NCBI GenBank assembly: GCA_036346225.1
Contig: JARFIW010000999.1
Span: forward strand, 3,145,001-3,209,000
Length of the DNA: 64,000 nucleotides
Direction: 5' to 3'
Source of the DNA: Platerodrilus igneus
Lineage: Eukaryota; Arthropoda; Insecta; Coleoptera; Lycidae
In this document: positions 54,926 through 64,000 of the stretch, piece by piece
Numbering within the stretch: position 1 is the first letter of the stretch
How the letters are laid out: the number at the start of each line of letters is the position of its first letter
Position numbers and translations under genes: made by a program
Notes under the pieces: generated by a model
The model's input: only the letters and a program-made list of their open reading frames with translations
What the model was told of the DNA's origin: nothing
The model's database searches: none

Positions 54926-56772
54926 TGTAGCAATTTTATTTTCCACCTAATATATATATCTGTATAATCAATCCTTTTATTAAATATTAAATAATATAAT
55001 ACATTATAATGTTATCCAATCCACTTAATTTAATAACATCGATTGTCCAATAAAGAACTAGTATTTAGTTCATGTTAAAAGTTAAATTCTACGGAGACAA
55101 TATAAAAGCTTTTGTTTGGTATCCTTCTTAAAGCCCCCTCTACTCAATAAATGCAAGGTAACTTTGTTACCAAGCAGCAACAAGCTCGGCTGGTACTTCT
55201 AACACAGCTGGGGTTCAAGCAGGTCGATAGTTGTTCTTAGGAGCGATGTCCGTCATTGATTTTTGCTGTTGGAAGCATTCACGGTGGAAGATTGCACGTG
55301 TATGCTATCTTCATAAATTGTTTTGGATGGTCCATTTTTGTGTTGAAACCAGTCGTGAAGAACGATGAAGTTTTTGTTAAAAAGACCATTAGGAACAGTA
55401 AGTGAATTTGTTTCTATAATAATATTAATTGAAATTTTCAGTGTAACTTTGGGGATAATTTATTTTAATTTATATTGCAACGTAAATTATAAATAAAAAA
55501 CTTTTCTGAATGGTATTCATGCGAAAATTAAATGAAAACAATTTTATTCTTGTATAATATGGAATCACATTTATAATTTATTCAAGTTAATTACAAACAA
55601 CATTTGCTTTCTTGTGGTGTGAATTACGCCTGGAACATCTGTAAATTGAAACGCAGATAATGGAAGCCAAGTGACGTGTTTTTCAGTATGCAGCGCAGCT
55701 GTTTGTTTGGAATGGAATTTTCCGTTGTTAATACATGCATCAGCTTTCAAGCAAGTATTTAGGTGCAATTTGGAGTTCTGGTATGTACAAAAAATTATAT
55801 TCGTATGTTGTTTGAACTGTCGACGTAGTAACGAGATAAATTTTACTTTAACCGACTTGTGTTAACTTTGAACAGGTCAAGGACAGACCTCAATTATATT
55901 TTTCGTAGTTATACGATATGAATCTGTAATTTGTTCCTACAAATTCTTTTATTAACTCAATGAAACATCAGAAGATGTCACTACTAATTAGATAAAGTAA
56001 ATTCTTATAACTTTGAACCTTTAGAAATTAAATTTCTACATTTGATGTTTTATGAACAATGATCTGTAATTATCTACTGTGAAATTAAGGTAAATTTACC
56101 ATAATTAACTCTTTCTATAAATAAGCAATTTTATGCTTTGTCAATTTGTTATATAAACTTCATTAAATAGTAATTGGTACGGATATATTCAGTACCATTG
56201 TAATTAACTCTTCCTAATTTAAATTAACTTATAAAGGAAGACATATTTTTGTAAAAATTACTTTATTGGATACCAAAAGAATAGATTCTTATTTTCGGAC
56301 TAAAGACTATCTTTTATTTAAGAGGAATGAAAATCGATTCTGATTGTATTTAATTATTTTTGAGTTTGAATGCACAAACAGTGCTTTTCTTTGTTTAATT
56401 TGTTCACAGGTGCAATGGAGGATTGCTAAGGTCAAGGTCGAGCCATAAGGTAAGATACTTTAAAGATTAGGAGGTCTTTAAAAATTATATAGCGGTTATA
56501 GAAAAAAGGTTTCCGCATTAGCCTTGTACAAGGGACTTGTATTAGGTCTTCCCAGTATAAAAAAATACGGTGGCGCCTTATTTTTATTATTAGTGGTTGC
56601 AATTACACCCCGACCCACAGCTCATTCTCTACCCAGAGCATATAGTTCGACTAGCCGCTTTGCCTTTGAGATTTCCTCAACTTAGAGCCACCTTCCATCT
56701 TAATTTGCCGTGGGCTCCTTTCCTAATTATCGGAATTTCTCGTTAAACAAAATCGGAATTTAAAAGGCTTCA
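54926..56772 (+). repeat. 5' LTR of gypsy D
   Basis: Long LTR with no open frame of note. It is ten bases longer than the 3' LTR, all of the excess in homopolymer runs. Confidence 0.92.
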
Positions 56773-56794
56773 AATAGCGCCCAGCGTGTAGGCC
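56773..56794 (+). promoter_or_regulatory. putative primer-binding site of gypsy D
   Basis: AATAGCGCCCAGCGTGTAGG follows the LTR directly. It resembles TGGCGCCCAACGTGG-type sites of insect gypsy elements with several substitutions. Confidence 0.55.
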
Positions 56795-56956
56795 TCGATT
56801 GCTGTACCAATTGTATAAACACATAAAGTATAGGCTTCGATTGACTTTGGTTGTTTGCACTTGTGGTTTGTAATTCATTTACCCTCAGATTGGTTTAGTC
56901 TATTGATGTTGTTGTTTAATTGAGTTTAATTTGTAATTAGTTAGTTAGTCTATCCC

Positions 56957-57210
56957 ATGATGGCTGAGACGTATCAAGTAGTTTATTTGCATAAAGATAA
57001 GTTGGATTATGAATTGAAAATTCGTGAAGTGTTAGCAGCAGACCGATGCAGGATAAAAGGAAAATGTTAGGCCGATTATTAGCCAAAGAAACAACATTAC
57101 CTGATTTTATTTGTCAATTAGCTCTAGCGGAAATTGATAGTATGTCAACATTAATAAAGTTGTGTAAGAAATTAGAAGAAGCTTTCTTATATGGTAAAAT
57201 TGTTCGATAG
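56957..57210 (+). pseudogene. gypsy D gag-like frame
   Basis: Starts MMAETYQVVYLHKDKLDYEL and continues as an N-terminal Gag-like domain. It shifts frame at an AAAA run near 57060 and reads on as MLGRLLAKETTLPDFI to about 57210. No zinc knuckle was seen. The family identity is a guess from general resemblance. Confidence 0.55.
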
Positions 57211-58040
57211 GAATATTATTGTTCTTTTAGTCGCAGCTTGTAGTATTTCAGTGAATAATAATTCACAGTGTTGTTGATAATAGTGATTTGTATTTAGGTT
57301 TTCTTCCATTTGTATTAGCTACCATAGTTGTTTGATAAATTTTTTATAGTAGAGATGATAGATGTTTATAATTTGGTACACTGGTTTTTACTGTCGGTAA
57401 ACCGTTTCAAGATTGCTCTTGTGCATAGGCACGTTTTGTTTTGATATAATTTATTTTGATAGCAATTTTGATTTATTTATATCCGCATTGCAACGCAGTA
57501 TGTTAATTGGTTGTAAGTCTAAGTGAAACTTGTCGTCGTGGTTGGTCGGATTAGCAGTATGTCAGTCTAGACGAGACTTAGGAAAAGTCGGTCGCTCAGC
57601 ATTACATTAGTCTAAACGAGACTCGAGGTAAGTTGTCACTCTAGCAATTTTGGCATCGCTATTTTTGAGATTGGTGATGAGGTTATAATTTTTTGTTTAT
57701 AAGTCTAGGTGAGACTCACAGAGGAGTTTGTCACCCTAGCAAGTTTATGCGTTGTGAAGTACTTTTGTCTATTTTGACAGTTTGATTATGAGTAGTGTAA
57801 GAGTGTACTAGAACATTGATTTATTGTTATCCTAGATGGAAGGTTGAGAGTAATCTAAATTATAAATTTATTATGTTTAAAATTATCATTGTCTGCAATT
57901 TAAAAGAGAAGGTGTCCTTAAAATTTGAAGTTCATTGGTTTAATGTTTGAAGTCATGTTGATAATTTAGTTGAGATCAAGTTAGATAATGTGGATCCTTG
58001 GTATGTGTCTCTTCGAAAAAATTTTAGCTTCACCTGATGA
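57211..58040. repeat. non-coding spacer of gypsy D with GTCTAGACGAGACT-type repeats
   Basis: No domain is visible. Four imperfect repeats with a GTCTARRYGARACT core start near 57520, 57566, 57610 and 57702. Three of them are followed by GT..C.CTAGCA-like text. This spacer stands where protease and reverse transcriptase would be expected. Confidence 0.65.
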
Positions 58041-58089
58041 TTACCCACAATGGAAGGTAGAAGATAATTATGTATTTAAATTTCTTTCA

Positions 58090-59200
58090 TCAAATTTACC
58101 ACTCTCGTCGAATGTAAGGAATGGAAATATTTAGTCCCTAGATCACAGAAGGAAGAGGTTATTCGGATAAATCATGACCCTTCAGTGGCCGGTCATTTTG
58201 GTTTTTAAAACATTGGCACGCATACAAGAGAATTTTTATTGGCCAAAATGCGTATTGATGTGTTGAAATTTTGTAAAATTGTTTAACGTGGGTGCACAGA
58301 AGGCATCGAATAGAGGACCCCTTGGTTTAATGGGAAAGGAAAAGAAGTGAAGTTCCCTTTCAGATTATCGCTATAGACCTCATGGGCCCATTTCCACGGT
58401 CCAAGGTTGGACACAAATGGTTATTAGTTATTGGTGATTGGTTCTCAAAATTTACGTTGATGTTTCCGTTACGTAGTGCAAAAGCGCATATAATAGAACG
58501 TGTATTGGAGGAAAAAGTTTTTAGTTTATGGCGTTCCCAAATTTATTATTTGTGACAATGGCTCACAATTTAGTGGTAGAAATTTCAAGGCAGTATGTAA
58601 AAGATATGACGTTCAAAAATTTGGTTTAATGCAGTTTACTCTCCCAATGTAATTTTGTAGAGAGGATAAATAGAACAGTCGGAACAGCTATACGTTCGTA
58701 TATTAAAGAACATGATACTTGGGACATGGAGTTACCCCAAATTCAGTATGCGATTAATTCTGCAAAACATCATGCCACTGGTTATTCGCCAAATTTCTTA
58801 GTTTTTGGTAGACATGTTCCTGTGTCTGGAAAATTTTATGGTCTTGATGTGGAACCCTCAGTTGATATTGATTTTATTTCTAGTGATAGACCTTCGTATG
58901 TGTCAGATCATAAGGACTATTTGATATTTTTATAGACGTACAGAAAAGGTTACATTTAGCTTACATGCAGTCTAGTAATTCATATAATTTAAGGAGACGT
59001 AACATTTCTTTCAAGTAGGTGACAAGGTTTGGAGGTCAAATAAAGTTCTTTCGAAAGCAAGTGATAAGTTTACAGCTAAGCTTGCGCCAAAATATGTTTT
59101 GAGCATTGTTAAAAGAAGGTTTCAATTTAATTTATGAATTGATTAATGAAAATGGTTCAAGGGCAGGCAGATGGCATGTTAAGGACTTAAAACCTTATTC
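58090..59200 (+). pseudogene. gypsy D integrase, several one-base frame changes
   Basis: Visible in order: HDPSVAGHFG with the zinc-binding histidines, IAIDLMGPFPRSKVGH and the first catalytic aspartate, WLLVIGDWFSKF, CDNGSQFSGRNF with the second aspartate, and VERINRTVGTAIRSYIKEHD with the glutamate. The longest open part is 58726-58935 (YAINSAKHHATGYSPNFLVFG). The C-terminal domain continues to about 59200 (SFQVGDKVW, LAPKY). Frame breaks near 58925 and 59010 fall in T-runs. Confidence 0.85.
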
Positions 59201-59546
59201 AGAGTTCAGTGGTGATATTGAAAAGAGAACGTTTCTGAACATTAATTAGTGTTGTTGATATATTTAATGGTTGATAGTAGGAATTATTTCTGTCTTATCT
59301 TTTAGTTAAGGATTTAAATATTGTATTGGAATACTGTTTGGTAGTCTAAAATTTTAGATGTTGGATAAGAAGTATAAAAAGAATTTTTGTAGTGCAGTAA
59401 GGTTGATACTAGACTGTGCTGATATTGTTAGTTGCAAGTTATCCATTTGAGTCAAGATAAAAGTTACATGTTTCCGTTTGTCAAATGATTTCATTTGTCG
59501 TATGATTCTCTAGTTCAAGGTTATAAAGGAATGTTTAGGTATTTTT

Positions 59547-59690
59547 ATGATTAAAGTGTTTGATAAATAAAGTTGTATATAGTTGGTCATTATTTTTTGG
59601 ATTTATGATTAAAGTGTTTGATAAATAAAGTTGTATATATTTGGTTATTATTTTCTTTCGGATTTAAGATTAAGGTGTTTGATAATTATA
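59547..59690 (+). repeat. tandem repeat, about 60-bp unit
   Basis: ATGATTAAAGTGTTTGATAA-containing unit, two nearly identical copies and a partial third. Confidence 0.8.
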
Positions 59691-59761
59691 ATGGGAATCA
59701 AGTAGTTTGAGTCCATGTTAAATATTGATTGGAGGTCAATATTGTTAGTAACTATGATAGT

Positions 59762-59953
59762 TATGTTTAATTATGAATATTGCGTGAGATAGCAATGTTC
59801 TATGTTTAATTATGAATATTGCGTGAGATAGCAATGTTCTATGTTTGATTATGGATATTGCGTGAGATAGCAATGTTCTATGTTTAGTATGAATATTGTG
59901 TAAGCTGACAATGTTCTATGTTTAGTATGAATATTGCGTGAGATAGCAATGTT
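59762..59953 (+). repeat. tandem repeat, five copies of a 37-39-bp unit
   Basis: The unit contains GAATATTGCGTGAGATAGCA and TGTTCTATGTTTA. The first three copies are 39 bp each, the fourth is diverged, and the fifth ends at 59953. Confidence 0.9.
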
Positions 59954-60538
59954 CTATTTTGTTCATTCATGCGTGAGTGAGATTTGTGAGAAGTAAGACG
60001 TGGTGACGTTTTACTTGTCTCTTCTGGGAAAGAGATATTTCTACATTTTGGTTGCATATACATGCAGTAGATTGTTGAACGTTAGTGATTTCAAGACTTG
60101 TTTGCCGTTTTGAAGTTATGTTTGGAGTGGATCTCAAAAGTAGTGAGAGTTCTTTTCTTCTTTTGTAAATATGTAAATTACGGTTAATATAGTAAAAATA
60201 TGTTTGTCATGATAATTTGATATTTTCATTAAGGAATCATAATACGGCAGTATTATATATTTTGTTGTTTAAGTTTCGAGTATAAATGAGTGATATAATA
60301 ACCCGAATATGATTAAACGATAATGACACCCTACCGATTAAGACTTCCTGAATTTGTCCCCTTGTGGCGTATAGTACGCGTAGTTACTCGTCACTCATTT
60401 TCAATTATGTTGTATCTTAAGTGGTAATTTTTGTTTTATTTTGTAAAAATTAATAATAATAAGTTGTGAATATGTAACAATAAATTCAAAAAAAAATTCT
60501 TCGATTTATTCCAGAATTTTTCTCTTAGAAAGAGGCAG

Positions 60539-62375
60539 TGTAGCAATTTTATTTTCCACCTAATATATATATCTGTATAATCAATCCTTTTATTAAATAT
60601 TAAATAATATAATACATTATAATGTTATCCAATCCACTTAATTTAATAACATCGATTGTCCAATAAAGAACTAGTATTTAGTTCATGTTAAAAGTTAAAT
60701 TCTACGGAGACAATATAAAAGCTTTTGTTTGGTATCCTTCTTAAAGCCCTCTACTCAATAAATGCAAGGTAACTTTGTTACCAAGCAGCAACAAGCTCGG
60801 CTGGTACTTCTAACACAGCTGGGGTTCAAGCAGGTCGATAGTTGTTCTTAGGAGCGATGTCCGTCATTGATTTTTGCTGTTGGAAGCATTCACGGTGGAA
60901 GATTGCACGTGTATGCTATCTTCATAAATTGTTTTGGATGGTCCATTTTGTGTTGAAACCAGTCGTGAAGAACGATGAAGTTTTTGTTAAAAGACCATTA
61001 GGAACAGTAAGTGAATTTGTTTCTATAATAATATTAATTGAAATTTTCAGTGTAACTTTGGGGATAATTTATTTTAATTTATATTGCAACGTAAATTATA
61101 AATAAAAACTTTTCTGAATGGTATTCATGCGAAAATTAAATGAAAACAATTTTATTCTTGTATAATATGGAATCACATTTATAATTTATTCAAGTTAATT
61201 ACAAACAACATTTGCTTTCTTGTGGTGTGAATTACGCCTGGAACATCTGTAAATTGAAACGCAGATAATGGAAGCCAAGTGACGTGTTTTCAGTATGCAG
61301 CGCAGCTGTTTGTTTGAATGGAATTTTCCGTTGTTAATACATGCATTAGCTTTCAAGCAAGTATTTAGGTGCAATTTGAGTTCTGGTATGTACAAAAATT
61401 ATATTCGTATGTTGTTTGAACTGTCGACGTAGTAACGAGATAAATTTTACTTTAACCGACTTGTGTTAACTTTGAACAGGTCAAGGACAGACCTCAATTA
61501 TATTTTTCGTAGTTATACGATATGAATCTGTAATTTGTTCCTACAAATTCTTTTATTAACTCAATGAAACATCAGAAGATGTCACTACTAATTAGATAAA
61601 GTAAATTCTTATAACTTTGAACCTTTAGAAATTAAATTTCTACATTTGATGTTTTATGAACAATGATCTGTAATTATCTACTGTGAAATTAAGGTAAATT
61701 TACCATAATTAACTCTTTCTATAAATAAGCAATTTTATGCTTTGTCAATTTGTTATATAAACTTCATTAAATAGTAATTGGTACGGATATATTCAGTACC
61801 ATTGTAATTAACTCTTCCTAATTTAAATTAACTTATAAAGGAAGACATATTTTTGTAAAAATTACTTTATTGGATACCAAAAGAATAGATTCTTATTTTC
61901 GGACTAAAGACTATCTTTTATTTAAGAGGAATGAAAATCGATTCTGATTGTATTTAATTATTTTTGAGTTTGAATGCACAAACAGTGCTTTTCTTTGTTT
62001 AATTTGTTCACAGGTGCAATGGAGGATTGCTAAGGTCAAGGTCGAGCCATAAGGTAAGATACTTTAAAGATTAGGAGGTCTTTAAAAATTATATAGCGGT
62101 TATAGAAAAAGGTTTCCGCATTAGCCTTGTACAAGGGACTTGTATTAGGTCTTCCCAGTATAAAAAAATACGGTGGCGCCTTATTTTTATTATTAGTGGT
62201 TGCAATTACACCCCGACCCACAGCTCATTCTCTACCCAGAGCATATAGTTCGACTAGCCGCTTTGCCTTTGAGATTTCCTCAACTTAGAGCCACCTTCCA
62301 TCTTAATTTGCCGTGGGCTCCTTTCCTAATTATCGGAATTTCTCGTTAAACAAAATCGGAATTTAAAAGGCTTCA
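60539..62375 (+). repeat. 3' LTR of gypsy D
   Basis: Preceded by a purine-rich AGAAAGAGGCAG (60527-60538) suitable as a polypurine tract. Same ends as the 5' LTR. Confidence 0.92.
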
Positions 62376-62379
62376 ACGT

Positions 62380-63684
62380 ATATAAGCAACACTTGGATGT
62401 TCTGTGTATGACCTTCCTACTAAAACATCCGTCATTTGAGCTTGTTCCGGTACTACATAAAATTTAATATTTTCCACTTTAAATTATCAATTTCTAAATC
62501 GGCTTTAACGTACGTTGTAACTTTTAATACTGGTTGCTGTGTTCCAAACGCGTATAAATCCTCTTTCCTTTTGTGAACCATAGGAAAATATTTAATTACA
62601 TTTTCCTTATTGTACATATAGCGCTTCCCATATCGATCATACTATCTAATTGATGTCCATTTACGATCACAACTCTTAAAAACTTGTTCACCGAATTTAC
62701 GGTTTCTTCCTTCTCTGTATTTACTAAACTGATAGACTTCGCCTTTTCCAAATCGTTAGTATTTAAGACACGTTTTGTACAGTTCTTCGAAAAGTGACCG
62801 CTTTCCTTACATTTAAAACAAGCATATAACAGACTTGTTTTTGGGCACTCCTTGGAAATGTGTCCTTTTACTGCGCAGTTGTAGCACTTTACTTGGCTCC
62901 CTTCCTCTTTAATAAATTTTATCGGCTTATTTTTTGAAATGTTAACACATTTTCGACTCTGGGAACTGAATGCATTCGATTGTCGCTCGCGTGTTCCTGC
63001 AATTCGATATAATTGTACAATATCATGTAAGAGGTCATTTTCATTAAAATGTTCTTTGATTAATAAACTTGACACTATTTGTTTATTATTTAAGCCTATC
63101 ACAATCTGTTCTTTAATTTCCTCAAATGGTAACTCTAAAGCACTACATAATTTAAATTTTTCGTGAAAATAGTATTCTACTTGTTCACGTTCGTATTGCA
63201 CTCGCTTCGTCATTCTAATCCATAATGACGTTAAGCTTGGTTTTAGGTCAAAGGTTGCCTTGAATTCTTTTTCAAAATCATCCCAAGATTTGATACGATT
63301 TTTACGCACGTCGTACCAGTTCTTTGCTGCATTGATTAAATGAATACGCGCCGTTTCTAATTTTACCTGTTCTGGCCAGCGATGCAATAAAGCGCAGCTG
63401 TTTACGCGGTCTAGCCACTCCATTGCCATACTTCCACTATCACCAGAAAAATTTGAAATTGACTTATCTAAATCAGGCATGATCTGATAATGTAATTTAC
63501 CACTCGCTGTTGATGGTTCTGCTGTTTGTTGATTTTGCTGTAACGCTGTGCAAAACAACTTCTCTGTCTGTACACGATTTTGCTCTAAGGTATGCATCAT
63601 TTGTAACATTGCGCCCATTTGTTGTTGCATTAGCGTCTTAAAATCATCAGCATCCTCGCGCTGATGTTCGTTAACCTCCGCCAT
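62380..63684 (-). pseudogene. gypsy B gag and start of protease
   Basis: Start chosen at ATG 63684 (MAEVNEHQRED). The coiled N-terminus (MQQQMGAMLQMMHTLEQN) is followed by the capsid region with WLDRVNSCALLHRWPEQVKL and YDVRKNRIKSWDDFEKEFK. Two CCHC knuckles follow (CYNCAVKGHISKEC and CFKCKESGHFSKNC). The frame runs to 62596 and ends in the protease active-site region, which reads IDMGSA where D[ST]GS is usual. A one-base break then leads through 62595-62380 (VLVGR-type protease end) into the polymerase on the far side of gypsy D. Gag and protease are probably one fused frame in this element. Confidence 0.85.
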
Positions 63685-63785
63685 TTTTATCACACAAATG
63701 TCACAATTTTTGAAGTCTGTCTTGTAGAAAAATTTTCTCTAATTTTCAGCACGTTCGCGGGTACTTTCGCATCACACTTCTGAAA

Positions 63786-63966
63786 TGTAAGCTCCCGGCC
63801 TAAGGAATAACACTTGGATAGGTTTACAGCAATTTATTTATATTATAATACAATTAGGTGAATCTCAACGCAGACGATGTTAGACTCCAAAGCCGCGCGG
63901 GAACTATCTGACTGGCGGCGCTGCATGCAAGTAGGTTCACTGTTACGCCATCTAATGACGCTTACA
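63786..63966 (-). repeat. 5' LTR of gypsy B
   Basis: 181 bp, partner of 49567-49747. Confidence 0.95.
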
Positions 63967-64000
63967 CTTTAGAGGGCATCATCTTTATTCGACATCAATT
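63967..64000 (-). pseudogene. continuation of gypsy A protease region
   Basis: After the second CTTT the minus-strand sequence continues in frame toward the protease segment at 49551, showing that gypsy A resumes here and extends beyond the window. Confidence 0.6.

Larger units (their letters stand above)
54926..62375 (+). mobile_element. gypsy D, recent LTR element with about 1.84-kb LTRs and no reverse transcriptase
   Basis: LTRs at 54926-56772 (1847 bp) and 60539-62375 (1837 bp) begin TGTAGCAATTTTATTTTCC and end AAAAGGCTTCA. They are nearly identical. The interior (3.77 kb) has a primer-site-like sequence, a gag-like frame, a non-coding stretch with repeats, an integrase, and tandem repeats. 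Protease, reverse transcriptase and RNase H are absent, so movement must have used enzymes from another element. It lies in opposite orientation to gypsy B, which it interrupts. Confidence 0.9.
49567..63966 (-). mobile_element. gypsy B, a young Ty3/gypsy-type retrotransposon with two internal insertions
   Basis: Identical-length 181-bp LTRs (49567-49747 and 63786-63966) with one visible mismatch, TG...CA ends and a CTTT duplication. The minus-strand order is 5' LTR, gag, protease, reverse transcriptase, RNase H, integrase, 3' LTR, the normal Ty3/gypsy order. It is interrupted by gypsy D (in the protease-RT region) and by a jockey-like LINE (between RNase H and integrase). Without these the element is about 5.1 kb. 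It inserted into the protease region of gypsy A. Confidence 0.92.

Noticed and set aside
60842..61105. An 87-codon open frame in the gypsy D 3' LTR (and its counterpart at about 55240-55500)
   Set aside because: The two LTR copies differ by one-base run changes that break the frame in the 5' copy, and no domain is visible.
1..64000. CRISPR arrays, operons, phage or bacterial genes
   Set aside because: No regularly spaced short repeats with spacers, no Shine-Dalgarno-led gene clusters; short tandem repeats found are inside eukaryotic transposons.

Overview
This is AT-rich nuclear DNA of an animal, most likely an insect or another arthropod. Reasons: a 51-bp GT-AG intron, single exons of two conserved eukaryotic genes scattered among long non-coding stretches, microsatellites, a tRNA-derived SINE, and remains of many transposon classes (Tc1/mariner, hAT, MITEs, RTE-like and jockey-like LINEs, a Penelope-like fragment, several Ty3/gypsy-type LTR elements). 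There are no operons or other prokaryotic signals. Assignments come from motifs read by eye; no database search was possible.

Host genes. (1) One internal exon (9452-9660, minus) of an LPGAT1-like lysophospholipid acyltransferase. (2) The first two coding exons (44433-44806 and 44858-45133, plus) of diphthine--ammonia ligase, DPH6. Its remaining exons are not in the window, so an intron of more than 18.8 kb, filled with retrotransposons, follows exon 2. The two genes are unrelated neighbours.

Layout. 0-7 kb: decayed reverse transcriptase split by a foldback element, a SINE, a hAT-like MITE, a Tc1/mariner element with about 600-bp terminal inverted repeats, and a Penelope-type GIY-YIG endonuclease fragment. 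7-14 kb: mostly unassigned, with the LPGAT1 exon. 14-19 kb: an LTR-like repeat, then an RTE-like LINE whose 3' end is reiterated three times inside one 16-bp target duplication. 21.7-35.2 kb: a multi-level nest in which a gypsy element is split by a hAT element, the hAT by an element with inverted LTRs, and that one by a solo LTR. 38-42.4 kb: an LTR element (643/645-bp LTRs) with a SINE and a CA-rich minisatellite. 42.4-44.4 kb: a third SINE and a palindromic MITE just upstream of DPH6. 45-64 kb: gypsy A in the DPH6 intron, holding an inverted-LTR-like insertion (46986-48443) and a young gypsy B (49567-63966; 181-bp LTRs, CTTT duplication). Gypsy B in turn holds an internally deleted jockey-like LINE (51337-53169) and gypsy D (54926-62375; about 1.84-kb LTRs, reverse transcriptase missing).

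The most unusual signals are two separate insertions with long terminal repeats in inverted orientation but ordinary 4-bp LTR-type target duplications, the LINE with stacked 3' ends, and a one-directional homopolymer bias between the two LTRs of gypsy D, which suggests sequence-quality problems there.
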